Shown here one piece after another: positions 8,167 to 18,495 of a DNA stretch of 64,000 bases (positions are counted from its first letter, which is position 1; every line of letters starts with the position of its first letter). The notes under the pieces are model-generated. The model was not told the DNA's origin, did not search any database, and worked only from the letters and a program-made list of their open reading frames with translations. The translations under genes and the position numbers were made by a program. The DNA is from Streptomyces daqingensis (GTDB lineage Bacteria; Actinomycetota; Actinomycetes; Streptomycetales; Streptomycetaceae): assembly GCF_014645895.1 (NCBI RefSeq), contig NZ_BMMP01000011.1, positions 207,473 to 271,472 of the forward strand, read 5' to 3'.

Positions 8167-8754
8167 ATGAGCTACCCGCCGCCCGGGCCTCCCGGCAACG
8201 ACCCGTACGCGCAGAACCCGTACGCCCAGCAGCCGCCGCAGCCCCCGACGGCGCCCTACGGCTACCCGCAGCAGCCCCAGCCGGGCGGGCAGCCCGCGTA
8301 CGGCTACCCGCAGGCCGCGCCCCCGCCCGGCCCCGGAGGATTCCCCGGGCCGCCGCCCGGAATGATGCCGAGCAAGATCAACGGTGTCCGCGTGATGATG
8401 TTCATCGCGGGCGGCCTGCAGACCCTGGTCTCCATCACCGTGATGATCGGGCTGGGAGTGGCGGCGGGGAGCCTGCACGGCATGCCGGGGTACGCGAGCG
8501 CGCACACCCCCATCGGCGTGCTGTACATCTTCTTCGGCGTCTGCCTCGTGCACGCCGTACTGGGGATCGTCCTGGGCGTCTTCGTCTCGAAGGGCGGCAG
8601 CTCGACCCGGACCGGCGGCATCGTGTGGGCCTCGTTCCTCACCCTCTTCGGGCTGCCGTTCGTGCCCCTCGGGCTTGTGTGGATGGCGCTGGGGATCACC
8701 TGCATCGTGCTCCTCGCGCAGGAAGGCGCATGGTTCAACAGGCCGCGTTACTGA
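8167..8754 (+). CDS. Small membrane protein with YGYPQ-rich head
   Basis: 195 residues from the ATG at 8167 with GAAAGG upstream. The first 60 residues are P/Y/Q/G-rich (PYAQNPYAQQPPQ, YGYPQQPQ), clearly akin to the head of the preceding RDD protein. The rest is four hydrophobic helices (VMMFIAGGLQTLVSITVMIG, VLYIFFGVCLVHAVLGIVLG, SFLTLFGLPFVPLGLVW, then MALGITCIVLL). It is not an RDD protein. Function unknown; the shared head suggests the two proteins meet or are sorted alike. Confidence 0.8.
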   Translation: MSYPPPGPPGNDPYAQNPYAQQPPQPPTAPYGYPQQPQPGGQPAYGYPQAAPPPGPGGFPGPPPGMMPSKINGVRVMMFIAGGLQTLVSITVMIGLGVAAGSLHGMPGYASAHTPIGVLYIFFGVCLVHAVLGIVLGVFVSKGGSSTRTGGIVWASFLTLFGLPFVPLGLVWMALGITCIVLLAQEGAWFNRPRY

Positions 8755-8802
8755 CGCGGTTCACCCTCCTTCGAGGCACCGCGCAGCACCGTGAGACGGC
8801 AT

Positions 8803-8836
8803 GCACCCCGGCCGCCCTTCCAGGCGCCCGGGGTGC
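8803..8836. terminator. Bidirectional terminator between membrane protein gene and purH
   Basis: GCACCCCGG (8803-8811) pairs with CCGGGGTGC (8828-8836), with further pairing inside the loop. It lies between convergent genes ending at 8754 (+) and 8861 (-). Confidence 0.7.
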
Positions 8837-8860
8837 CGCGTTCCAGGCCGGTGCCCGCCC

Positions 8861-10525
<1,665 letters not shown>

Positions 10526-10532
10526 GCCGCCT

Positions 10533-11207
10533 TCACCCATGTTGCAGCCGTACCTTTCGTCCTTCGATGCGGTAGCCGTCGCGGGAGAGACGTCCCACGA
10601 CATCGACGAGCAGCCGTCGCTCGACTTCCTTGATCCGCTCGTGCAGAGCGGCACCCCCGTCGGCGTCGTCCTCGTCCAGGACCTCCACCACGCCCTGCGC
10701 GATGATCGGCCCCGTGTCGACACCGTCGTCGACGAAGTGGACGGTGCACCCGGTCACCTTCGCCCCGTAGGCGAGCGCGTCGCGCACGCCGTTCGTCCCG
10801 GGAAAGCTGGGGAGCAGGGCGGGGTGCGTGTTGACCACCCGCCCGGCGAAACGGGCGAGGAACTCCTTGCCCACGATCTTCATGAAGCCCGCCGAGACCA
10901 CGAGATCCGGCTCGTGCGCCGCTGTCGCCTCGGCCATGGCGCGGTCCCACTCCTCCCGCGTCGCGTAGTCCCTCACCCGGCACACGAAGGTGGGGATCCC
11001 GGCACGCCGCGCGCGCTCCAGCCCCTCGATCCCGTCCCTGTCGGCGCCGACGGCGACGATCCGCGCGCCGTACGCCTCCTCCCCCTGCTCCGCGACGGCG
11101 TCGAGGAGCGCCTGCAGGTTCGTACCGGACCCGGAGACGAGGACCACGAGACGGCGGACGGGTCGGGAAGCGGAGCGGGAACGGCCCGGGCTCTGGTGCG
11201 CAGCCAC
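10533..11207 (-). CDS. purN: Phosphoribosylglycinamide formyltransferase (GART)
   Basis: 224 residues from a GTG at 11207 (MAAHQSPGR). PurN formylates GAR using 10-formyl-THF, the third step of purine synthesis. Motifs: RRLVVLVSGSGTNLQAL for phosphate binding, VSAGFMKIVG, the catalytic segment NTHPALLPSFPG and the conserved HFVDDGVDTGPII. The stop is seven bases before the chosen purH start, so the two form a tight operon. Weak ribosome site (GAGAG), so the start is less certain than the identity. An open frame extends to 11492 but is not coding-like. Confidence 0.95.
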   Translation of the reverse strand: MAAHQSPGRSRSASRPVRRLVVLVSGSGTNLQALLDAVAEQGEEAYGARIVAVGADRDGIEGLERARRAGIPTFVCRVRDYATREEWDRAMAEATAAHEPDLVVSAGFMKIVGKEFLARFAGRVVNTHPALLPSFPGTNGVRDALAYGAKVTGCTVHFVDDGVDTGPIIAQGVVEVLDEDDADGGAALHERIKEVERRLLVDVVGRLSRDGYRIEGRKVRLQHG

Positions 11208-11492
11208 GACGAGGCTCTCTCTCGGGGAATCCCCCGGCACCGCGGGACGGTTCGGGGAAGCAGCGGTTTGTGTGGTCGTACGAACTCGTCGAGCACCGGT
11301 TTCGGGGAACTCTACGAAGCGTTCGACCGTCGGCAACGATACCGGCCCCTCACACGGCCCCCACGGGACGGGGGCGGGCACGGCAGGTAGCGTCAGGAGG
11401 GACAGACCCGAGCCTGCGCCGAGGCACGCACCGGCACACGAGGCACGACCGGCAACCGGCACGACAGGACGCAAGGGGAAGACACACAGCAC

Positions 11493-12350
11493 ATGACGGA
11501 CCGAAGTCGCCGCCGCGCGGCAGCCCCATCCGACAGCTCCTCTCGCGAGGACAACCCCTTCGCGGCACCGCCGGAGGGGCAGCCGGACCGGCCATGGCAG
11601 CCGCGCCGCGGGACCGGCTCACGGCCCGGCACCGACGCGGGCGAGGCCGGCGGTGCGGGAGGACGCGACGGCTCGGAGCCGGGTGCCGAGGGCTCGGACC
11701 AGGGGTCCGGCGAGCGGCCCTCGTCCTGGGGCGGCCAGTGGAGCAGCCGCCAGCCCGGCAGGCAGAGCGGCGGCTTCGGCGGTTCCGGAGGGGACGGCAA
11801 CGACGGCGGCAACGGCCGGGGCGGACCGCGGGGAGGCATGCGGTGGGACCCGACGGACCCGCTGCAGCGCCACGCGCGCTACTCCCTGCACAGCGGCATC
11901 TGGGCGCTCTTCTTCGCTCTCTTCAGCCTTCCGGAGGTGGCCCTGCTCCTGGGCGCCCTCTCCCTGTACTGGGGCATCGACGCGCTGCGCAACAAGTCCC
12001 GCCCGCGCGGCGCGGGTTCGGGCAGGCGCGGAGGCCGGTCCGGCGCCGCGGCGCGTGCCGAGGACGTCGCGGGAAGCGACCGCCAGGAGACGGAGGAGAG
12101 GCCGAAGGCGGCCTCCCCGATCCCGGTGTCCGTGACGCCGGCGCAGGCCGCCAAGTCCCGTACCACGGCGGCGGTCAGCGGTCTGATCACGGCGTCGCTC
12201 GCGCTGGCCGTGGTGGCGGCGACGTTCGCCTTCCAGTCCGTGTACCGCGACTACTACACCTGCACGCAGGACGCCCTCACGCAGTCCTCGCGCGAGGACT
12301 GCAAGGACCTCCTGCCGAGCAACCTGCGCCCGCTCCTCGAAGACCGCTGA
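11493..12350 (+). CDS. Two-helix membrane protein with disordered head
   Basis: 285 residues from the ATG at 11493. Residues 1-120 are S/G/E/Q-rich and presumably disordered. A hydrophobic hairpin follows (SLHSGIWALFFALFSLPEVALLLGALSLYWGIDAL, shown here as one continuous helical pair around residues 130-163), then a charged R/G-rich stretch and a second transmembrane helix (VSGLITASLALAVVAATFAF). The C-terminus has two cysteines (YTCTQ, EDCKDL). No known domain recognised. It is divergent from purN across 285 bases and convergent with the DUF6350 gene. Confidence 0.75.
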   Translation: MTDRSRRRAAAPSDSSSREDNPFAAPPEGQPDRPWQPRRGTGSRPGTDAGEAGGAGGRDGSEPGAEGSDQGSGERPSSWGGQWSSRQPGRQSGGFGGSGGDGNDGGNGRGGPRGGMRWDPTDPLQRHARYSLHSGIWALFFALFSLPEVALLLGALSLYWGIDALRNKSRPRGAGSGRRGGRSGAAARAEDVAGSDRQETEERPKAASPIPVSVTPAQAAKSRTTAAVSGLITASLALAVVAATFAFQSVYRDYYTCTQDALTQSSREDCKDLLPSNLRPLLEDR

Positions 12351-12384
12351 CCCGGCGCGGCCCGCTCCGCGCGGGCGTGCCGGG
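12351..12384. terminator. Bidirectional terminator
   Basis: Nested arms: CCCGGC (12351-12356) with GCCGGG (12379-12384), and GCCCGC (12360-12365) with GCGGGC (12371-12376). It follows the + gene directly and faces the end of the DUF6350 gene. Confidence 0.65.
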
Positions 12385-12429
12385 GCGCAAGACGAGGGCG
12401 GCCGTGCACCGGTGCTCCGTCCGGCCGGT

Positions 12430-13926
12430 TCAGTACCTGCGCGGCTCGAAATCGGGCATGAGCCCGCCCGACGCGCTCTTCAGCGCCGCCCAGCGCGCTT
12501 GCCGCGCGGACGTCGCGTGCCAGTCGTCGTCCGGTCCGGGGTCCCGCAGGCGCCACGCCCGTACGAGCAGCGCCGTCGGCGTCCCCACTACCGTGGCCCA
12601 GACGGCGGCCGACGAGCCGGCCAGCCACCAGCTCGGCCCGAACACCGCCAGCGCCCGCGTGCCGAGCGCCCCTCCCGAGGAGGCGGCGAGCACGGCGAGG
12701 CCCGCGCCGCAGCAGCACGCGACGACGGCGACGGCGCACACCGTGCTCCGCCACCCCGCGGCCTCCGGCCGCCGGCCGCCGTCGGGAACCGCCGCACGTC
12801 CCACGAGCCAGCCGGCGGTGACGCCGGCTGCCAGCGGTACGGCGCCGGACAGAACGCAGGCGAGGATCCCGCCCGCGCCGTCAGCGGGGACGGCCGCGAG
12901 CAGGGGGAAGGGCGGCAGCCCGGGGTCGCCCCCCGGGGAGAACGGACCCACCGGCGTCCCGGCTCCCAGTACGAACCCGGGGCCCAGCCCGTACGACGCG
13001 GCCCAGACGGCGGCGTTCGGCAGCAGCGCGACCACGAGCAGCAGCACGGCGAACCGGCCCGGCCACGCCTTGGCGAGCGCGGGGAACGACTCGCGCACGC
13101 CGTCCAGGTTCCACAGCAGCGCCCCGGCCGTCAGCAGCAGGCCGCCGCCGCAGAGAACCGCCAGGGTGACGAGCGCGGCACGGAGGGGGCGGAGGCGCCG
13201 CACCAGCTCCACGGTCTCCAGCAGGTACGAGGGGCGCGGGCGCCCGGCGGGCGCCGCCTCACCGGGAGCCCCCGCTGGAGTGGCACCGCCCGCGCCGCCC
13301 GCGCCTTCCGCGGCCCGCTCGGGCGCCGTCCCGTCGCCATTCGGCGCGCTGCGCGCTCCCCCCGTCAGCGTGGCCGCCGCCGCCACGCACAGCACGAAGA
13401 GCGGCAGGCGCACCACGGCGCTGAGGACGTCGGCCCGCACCGGCGCGGCCGAGGTGAACAGCACCGCGAGGGCGCCCGTCAGCAGATACCCCGCCGCGAC
13501 CCAGCCCACGGGGGCCAGGAAACCCGGCTCCGGGCGGTCCGTTCCGCCTGGAACGCCGAGGCGCTGCTCGCCCGCCGACAGCGCCCGCACACAGGCCCGG
13601 TGGAGCAGCCAGACGGGAAGCACCATGAGCAGCAAGGGCGTCAGCGCGACGGGTGCGGGCGCTCCCGACAGGGTCTCGGTGCGTACGAGGCTGCTTCCGT
13701 GTCCCAGCACCCACAGGTCGGCCGCCACGTGCAGGGCGGTGTCCGCACCGGTGTCGGGGTACGGGGTGATGATCCACAGGAACAGCACGAGCACCGTCAG
13801 CGAACCGAGGCCCAGCCCCGCGGCGATCACGCCTTCGAAGAGCCACGCGGCCTGTGACGGCTGCGTCCGCGCGCTCGTTCGGCTGTGCGGGGACAACGTC
13901 GGGCTGCGATGCGTCACTTGGCTCAC
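12430..13926 (-). CDS. DUF6350 family membrane protein
   Basis: 498 residues from a GTG at 13926. The N-terminus shows a transmembrane helix (AAGLGLGSLTVLVLFLWIIT) followed by the family signature PDTGADTALHVAADLWVLGH. About ten more hydrophobic helices follow, so it is an integral membrane protein. DUF6350 is an actinobacterial family of unknown function commonly found beside purN/purH and sucCD, as here. A small G/A-rich insert lies mid-protein. No transporter motif could be recognised. Confidence 0.85.
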   Translation of the reverse strand: MSQVTHRSPTLSPHSRTSARTQPSQAAWLFEGVIAAGLGLGSLTVLVLFLWIITPYPDTGADTALHVAADLWVLGHGSSLVRTETLSGAPAPVALTPLLLMVLPVWLLHRACVRALSAGEQRLGVPGGTDRPEPGFLAPVGWVAAGYLLTGALAVLFTSAAPVRADVLSAVVRLPLFVLCVAAAATLTGGARSAPNGDGTAPERAAEGAGGAGGATPAGAPGEAAPAGRPRPSYLLETVELVRRLRPLRAALVTLAVLCGGGLLLTAGALLWNLDGVRESFPALAKAWPGRFAVLLLVVALLPNAAVWAASYGLGPGFVLGAGTPVGPFSPGGDPGLPPFPLLAAVPADGAGGILACVLSGAVPLAAGVTAGWLVGRAAVPDGGRRPEAAGWRSTVCAVAVVACCCGAGLAVLAASSGGALGTRALAVFGPSWWLAGSSAAVWATVVGTPTALLVRAWRLRDPGPDDDWHATSARQARWAALKSASGGLMPDFEPRRY

Positions 13927-14042
13927 GTCGACATGCTGTCAACAACACCCGTTCTGATCTGGTAACACGCTTTTTGTCGCTGTGTCGCCCACTATGTCCA
14001 CATGCACTTTGTCACACTAACCGCGCGCCGACGGTGGAACGC

Positions 14043-15158
14043 ATGAGCGGGGAACGAGAGGGCGCGCCCCAGTCCGACGGCGACGGGCAGGCGCAGAGCG
14101 GCCGTTCGGAGCCCGCGGAGTCTCCGGAACCCCAATCCCCGCCGCCGGAGCCCGCGTCCGGACCCGGATCCGAACCCGAATCCGCCGAGGCCGCGTCCGC
14201 GGAGGCCGATCGCGGAGAGGCCGCCGGCGAGGAGACCGACTCCGAAGAGGCCGCACCAGCAGAGGCCGTGCCAGCAGAGTCCGCGTCAGCAGAGTCCGCA
14301 TGCGCCGCGCCGACATCCGGAGAAACCGCCGTCGCCACCCCCGAAGAGGCCGCCCCCGCGACTGCCGGCTCCGCGGAGACAGCCGCCGTGCCGGACGCCC
14401 GCGGGAGCGCCGCCGACGCCTTCGACCGGCTCCATGACCGCCACGCTCCGTCGCTCACGCGTCAGGTCTTCCTGCTGTGCGGACGGCCGTCCCTCGCGCG
14501 GCGTTCCGTCGGGCACGCCTTCCGGCTGGCGTGGCAGCGCTGGCCCGAAGTGGCGGTCGACCCCGATCCGGCGGGCTGGGTCCGTGCGGCCGCGTACCGG
14601 TACGCCCTCGCTCCGTGGCGCAACTTCCGCCTGTCCGGCCCGTTCCGTCACGCGCGGGCGATGCGCAACGTCCCGCCTGGCGACCGCGGGCTGTTCGACG
14701 CGCTGCTGCGCCTGCCCCCCTCGTACCGCACGGTCGTCCTGCTGTGCGACGGGCTGGGGTTGGACCCCGCGGACGCGGCGGCGGAAATGGAGGCGAGCAG
14801 CGCCGCGGCCGCGGGACGGCTCCACCGCGGACGCGCCGCGCTCGCCGAGCGCGTGCCCCTGCTCCGCGACGCGGCGGACGGGGAGCTTCCGGCCCTGACC
14901 GCGGCCCTGCTGGGGCAGTTGGCGGCGCCGCAGCCCGTGACCCTGCCGCCCGCACCGCGCGTGCGCCGCCACGGCGCACTGCGCTCGTGGGGCGCGACGG
15001 CCGCGGCCCTCGGTCTGACGGCCTCCGTGGCGGCGGCGGGATTCGCGCTCGTCGCCTCCGACGACGAGCGGAACGTGCCCCGGCTGCCCGTCCCCAAGAA
15101 GCCCTCGGCGACGCTCGCTCCGGACCGGCAGCCGGGACGTCTGCTGCCGGTCATCTGA
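14043..15158 (+). CDS. Degenerate ECF sigma-factor-like membrane-anchored protein
   Basis: 371 residues from the ATG at 14043 (GGTGGA six bases upstream); a GTG at 14034 is an alternative. Residues 1-120 are an acidic Ala/Glu-rich repeat region. Residues 122-260 read as a sigma-70 region 2/region 4 pair: AFDRLHDRHAPSLTRQVFLL, then FRLAWQRWPEV, and later RLPPSYRTVVLLCDGLGLD with the helix-turn-helix-like EMEASSAAAAGRLHRGRAAL. The C-terminal part has a transmembrane helix (AALGLTASVAAAGFALVA) and a short outer tail. Region 2 is poorly conserved, so it may act as a membrane-tethered regulator rather than a true sigma factor. It is divergent from the DUF6350 gene over 116 bases. Confidence 0.7.
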   Translation: MSGEREGAPQSDGDGQAQSGRSEPAESPEPQSPPPEPASGPGSEPESAEAASAEADRGEAAGEETDSEEAAPAEAVPAESASAESACAAPTSGETAVATPEEAAPATAGSAETAAVPDARGSAADAFDRLHDRHAPSLTRQVFLLCGRPSLARRSVGHAFRLAWQRWPEVAVDPDPAGWVRAAAYRYALAPWRNFRLSGPFRHARAMRNVPPGDRGLFDALLRLPPSYRTVVLLCDGLGLDPADAAAEMEASSAAAAGRLHRGRAALAERVPLLRDAADGELPALTAALLGQLAAPQPVTLPPAPRVRRHGALRSWGATAAALGLTASVAAAGFALVASDDERNVPRLPVPKKPSATLAPDRQPGRLLPVI

Positions 15159-15180
15159 CCGGACGGCACCGTCGGGTACA

Positions 15181-15223
15181 CGTACGGGCCCGGTCCTCCG
15201 AGTCGGAGGACCGGGCCCGTACG
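15181..15223. terminator. Bidirectional terminator between sigma-like gene and sucD
   Basis: Perfect 20-bp stem (15181-15200 with 15204-15223) and a 3-base loop AGT, between convergent genes ending at 15158 and 15261. Confidence 0.9.
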
Positions 15224-15260
15224 AGGCTGGAGCGTGCGCCGCCCCTGGTGCCGGATTACG

Positions 15261-16145
15261 TCAGCCGGCGAGCAGTTCGCGAGCCAGGCGGGCGGTCTCG
15301 GACGGCGTCTTGCCGACCTTCACGCCCGCGGCCTCCAGCGCCTCCTTCTTCGCCTGGGCGGTGCCCGACGAACCGGAGACGATGGCGCCCGCGTGACCCA
15401 TCGTCTTGCCCTCGGGGGCGGTGAAGCCGGCGACGTAGCCGACGACGGGCTTGGTGACGTTCTCCTTGATGAAGTCCGCCGCCCGCTCCTCGGCGTCGCC
15501 GCCGATCTCGCCGATCATGACGACCAGGTCGGTGTCGGGGTCGGCCTCGAACGCCTTGAGCGCGTCGATGTGCGTCGTGCCGATGACCGGGTCACCGCCG
15601 ATGCCGACGGCCGAGGAGAAGCCGATGTCGCGCAGCTCGTACATCATCTGGTACGTCAGCGTGCCGGACTTCGACACGAGGCCGATGCGTCCGGCCTGCG
15701 TGATGTCGCCCGGGATGATGCCGGCGTTGGACTGGCCCGGAGTGATCAGGCCGGGGCAGTTCGGGCCCACGATGCGGGTCTTGTTGCCCTTCTGGCACGC
15801 GTAGTCCCAGAAGTACGCCGTGTCGTGGACGGCGATGCCCTCGGTGATGACCACGGCGAGCCCGATCTCCGCGTCGACCGCCTCGATGACGGCGTCCTTC
15901 GCGAACTTGGGCGGTACGAAGATGACGGTCGCGTCGGCGCCGGTGGCCTCGATGGCCTCCTTGACCCCGCCGAAGACCGGCACGTCGGTGCCGTCGAAGT
16001 CGACGCTGGTGCCCGCCTTACGCGGGTTGACGCCGCCGACGATGTTGGTGCCGGAAGCAAGCATCCGCTTGGTGTGCTTCTGGCCCTCGGAGCCGGTCAT
16101 CCCCTGGACGATGACCTTGCTCTCCTTGTTGAGGAAGATAGCCAT
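15261..16145 (-). CDS. sucD: Succinate-CoA ligase, alpha subunit
   Basis: 294 residues, ATG at 16145. SucD binds CoA and carries the phospho-histidine used to convert succinyl-CoA, ADP/GDP and phosphate to succinate and nucleoside triphosphate. Visible motifs: the CoA-binding loop VQGMTGSEGQKHT, NPRKAGT, GPNCPGLI, SKSGTLTYQ, GIGGDPVIGT and the active-site histidine segment TMGHAGAIVSGS. The length is typical. It follows sucC by 40 bases on the same strand, giving the usual two-subunit operon, and is closed by the strong hairpin at 15181. Confidence 0.98.
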   Translation of the reverse strand: MAIFLNKESKVIVQGMTGSEGQKHTKRMLASGTNIVGGVNPRKAGTSVDFDGTDVPVFGGVKEAIEATGADATVIFVPPKFAKDAVIEAVDAEIGLAVVITEGIAVHDTAYFWDYACQKGNKTRIVGPNCPGLITPGQSNAGIIPGDITQAGRIGLVSKSGTLTYQMMYELRDIGFSSAVGIGGDPVIGTTHIDALKAFEADPDTDLVVMIGEIGGDAEERAADFIKENVTKPVVGYVAGFTAPEGKTMGHAGAIVSGSSGTAQAKKEALEAAGVKVGKTPSETARLARELLAG

Positions 16146-16185
16146 GGTGTGTCGATGTCCTCGTCAGATCTCGGTCTCGTCCGGC

Positions 16186-17358
16186 TTACTTGGCGGCCAG
16201 TTCGGCAGCACGGTCCGCCGCGCCGTCCATGGTGTCCACCTGCTGCACCAGCGGGTGGTTCGCGTCGTTGAGGATCTTCCGGCCCAGCTCCGCGTTGTTG
16301 CCGTCGAGGCGGACGACCAAGGGCTTGTTCACGTCCTCGCCCTTGCTCTTGAGCAGTTCGAGGGCCTGGACGATGCCGTTCGCGACGGCGTCGCAGGCGG
16401 TGATGCCGCCGAAGACGTTGACGAAGACCGACTTGACGTCGGGGTCGCCGAGGATGATCTCCAGGCCGTTGGCCATCACCTCGGCCGAGGCGCCGCCGCC
16501 GATGTCGAGGAAGTTGGCGGGCTTGACGCCCTTGTGCGCCTCCCCCGCGTACGCGACGACGTCGAGGGTGGACATGACCAGCCCAGCGCCGTTGCCGATG
16601 ATGCCGACCTGGCCGTCGAGCTTGACGTAGTTGAGGCCCTTCGCCTTCGCCGCCGCCTCCAGCGGGTCGGCGGCGGCCTTGTCCTCGAGGGCCGCGTGGT
16701 CGGGCTGGCGGAACTCGGCGTTCTCGTCGAGCGTGACCTTGCCGTCCAGCGCGATGACCTTGCCGTCGCCGGTCTTGACGAGCGGGTTGACCTCGACGAG
16801 CGTCGCGTCCTCACGGATGAAGACGTCCCACAGCTTCTGCAGGACGTTCACCACCTGGTCGGTGAGCTCTGCCGGGAACTTGGCGGCCTCGGCGATCTCG
16901 CGCGCCTTCGCATCGGGGACGCCCTCGATGGCGTCGACGGGGATCTTCGCGAGAGCCTCGGGCTTCGTCGCGGCGACCTCCTCGATCTCGACGCCGCCCT
17001 CGACGGAGGCCATGGCCAGGAAGGTGCGGTTGGTGCGGTCCAGCAGGAAGGAGACGTAGTACTCCTCCGCGATGTCCGCGGTCTGGGCCAGCATGACCTT
17101 CTGGACCGTGTGGCCCTTGATGTCCATGCCCAGGATGGCCCCGGCCTTCTCGACGGCGTCGGCCGGGTCGGAAGCCAGCTTCACACCGCCGGCCTTGCCC
17201 CGGCCACCGGTCTTCACCTGCGCCTTGACGACCGCGCGACCGCCGAGTCGCTCGGTCACCTCGCGCGCCGCCTCGGGCGTGTCGATGACTTCGCCGGCCA
17301 GCACCGGTACGTCATGCTTGGCGAAGATGTCCCTCGCCTGGTACTCGAACAGGTCCAC
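16186..17358 (-). CDS. sucC: Succinate-CoA ligase, beta subunit
   Basis: 390 residues from a GTG at 17358 (MDLFEYQARDIFAKHDVPV), with AAGGGGA about ten bases upstream. SucC supplies the ATP-grasp nucleotide-binding domain and part of the active site. Motifs: VVKAQVKTGGRGKAGGVKL for nucleotide binding, EVNPLVKTGDG for metal binding, NFLDIGGGAS, and the C-terminal FGGITACD. First gene of the sucC-sucD operon. A dyad resembling a Crp site lies about 155 bases upstream. Confidence 0.98.
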   Translation of the reverse strand: MDLFEYQARDIFAKHDVPVLAGEVIDTPEAAREVTERLGGRAVVKAQVKTGGRGKAGGVKLASDPADAVEKAGAILGMDIKGHTVQKVMLAQTADIAEEYYVSFLLDRTNRTFLAMASVEGGVEIEEVAATKPEALAKIPVDAIEGVPDAKAREIAEAAKFPAELTDQVVNVLQKLWDVFIREDATLVEVNPLVKTGDGKVIALDGKVTLDENAEFRQPDHAALEDKAAADPLEAAAKAKGLNYVKLDGQVGIIGNGAGLVMSTLDVVAYAGEAHKGVKPANFLDIGGGASAEVMANGLEIILGDPDVKSVFVNVFGGITACDAVANGIVQALELLKSKGEDVNKPLVVRLDGNNAELGRKILNDANHPLVQQVDTMDGAADRAAELAAK

Positions 17359-17511
17359 GCGCGTACGTCCCCTTAATCAGTGGTTCGCGGTTGTCAGCGT
17401 GAGTGTGGGCGTGCCGCGTGGCCGCGGCATAACGGATGGCGCGCGGCATGTCCGCCTTGCAGGTTAGCCCTGCGGGTGAGCGGTGCATAAATCCGGGCTC
17501 ACACCAGCGCG

Positions 17512-17525
17512 GTGACAACCGTCAC
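17512..17525. promoter_or_regulatory. Crp-like dyad upstream of sucCD
   Basis: GTGACAACCGTCAC is a palindrome (GTGAC-N4-GTCAC) and fits the Streptomyces Crp pattern GTG-N6-GNCAC. It sits about 155 bases before the sucC start. The rest of the spacer 17359-17812 shows no gene and no clear hexamers; a short open frame at 17464-17820 (-) is not coding-like. Confidence 0.4.
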
Positions 17526-17812
17526 AGATCCGTGATCCCGGTAGCGCACCGACGCCTTCACGCCTGCCGCCCGCTCTGCGCGCCGTCGGGGGCGCGGCCG
17601 AGCGGGTCGAGGATCTTCGAACGGCGCCCGGGGCACTGCGGGGTTCGTCCCACTGCAGCGCGATACCCGAGCAACTCCGTTGCGGCGGCGGCGAGTCGGG
17701 CCGGAGCCGATCGCACACGCCGGTCCCGGCACCGTGCCGTTCCCTGCTCGAGGGCGGGACGAGCGCCAGGCCCGCGCGCGGGCGGGCCGTCGGGGCGTAC
17801 GGCGGGCGGACC

Positions 17813-17860
17813 TCCCTCATAGGGTGGGTCCCTCAGAGGGTGGGTCCCTCAGAGGGTGGG
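17813..17860. repeat. Three tandem 16-bp repeats
   Basis: Three units of TCCCTCAGAGGGTGGG; units two and three (17829-17844, 17845-17860) are identical and the first (17813-17828) has one change. Each unit contains the self-complementary CCCTC-A-GAGGG. The array covers the last codons and stop of the secreted-protein gene (17849), so each full unit repeats its stop codon context. It may work as a terminator. Confidence 0.85.
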
Positions 17861-18349
17861 GACCTCCGGTGTGACGGGAAGCGCGGGCAGCGACAGGGGC
17901 ACGACGCCCACGCTCGGAACCCCCGGCACCGCCTCGGGGACCTCGATCACCACGTCCTCCGGCAGCCCCGGCGCGGACGGCGCGGCGGCCGTAGTCGTGA
18001 CGCCGGACACAGCGCCCAGATCCGCACGCGCGGCACCCGGAGGCGCCGTGGGCACGGTCTTGCCGGTCTCTTCCGTGACATGTTCGGCCGCCTTCCCCGC
18101 GCCATCCTTCATGTCGTCGGTCCGTCCGCCCGAACCGGCCTTGCCGCGGGTCCCGTTGCGGTCCGCGTCGCCAGGGGCGTTCTTGCCCATAGAGCGCTCC
18201 ATGACCTCGGTCAGCTCCGATATGTCTCCCGAAGTCCCCTGTCTGGAGGGCGGATCGTCCGCCTGCACGCCGACGTTGCCGAGCACCCACAGGCCCGCGG
18301 CTGCCGCTACGAGGAGGAACCCACGGGAGGCGTTGTTACTCCTGTGCAT
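17849..18349 (-). CDS. Secreted low-complexity protein with VP-rich tail
   Basis: 166 residues from the ATG at 18349. Residues 1-30 are a signal peptide (positive MHRSNNASR, hydrophobic GFLLVAAAAGLWVLG, ending near VQA). The mature part is hydrophilic (DDPPSRQG, AGKAAEHVTEETGKT) and ends in a V/P-rich segment (EAVPGVPSVGVVPLSLPALP). The signal peptide matches that of the next gene at nearly every second residue (MH-N---R, AAA-G-W-LG), so the two are related. No enzyme motif. Likely a cell-surface or wall-associated protein; function unknown. Confidence 0.7.
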   Translation of the reverse strand: MHRSNNASRGFLLVAAAAGLWVLGNVGVQADDPPSRQGTSGDISELTEVMERSMGKNAPGDADRNGTRGKAGSGGRTDDMKDGAGKAAEHVTEETGKTVPTAPPGAARADLGAVSGVTTTAAAPSAPGLPEDVVIEVPEAVPGVPSVGVVPLSLPALPVTPEVPTL

Positions 18350-18495
18350 CGCTGTCTCGATTCAGTAGTTCGGAGTTGATGAGAGGTGGACGGTGAACCG
18401 TGAACGGTGTGACCGCTGTTGAGTGAGCGGTGCTGTTCAAGCGGTGCCGTGCGCGGGGGCGTGCGCGTCTCGTGACGTGCCGCGCCCCGCGGAGG

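Noticed and set aside
17350..17560. TTGTCACCG upstream of sucC as another DNA-damage promoter
   Set aside because: The second half of the box (CCG for GTG) and the -10 at N8 (TGAGCC) do not match the pattern.
17464..17820. 118-codon minus-strand frame upstream of sucC
   Set aside because: No ribosome site, poor coding bias and P/R-rich translation; treated as promoter DNA.
17813..17860. Tandem repeats as a CRISPR array
   Set aside because: Units are 16 bp with no spacers between them, and there are no cas genes in the window.
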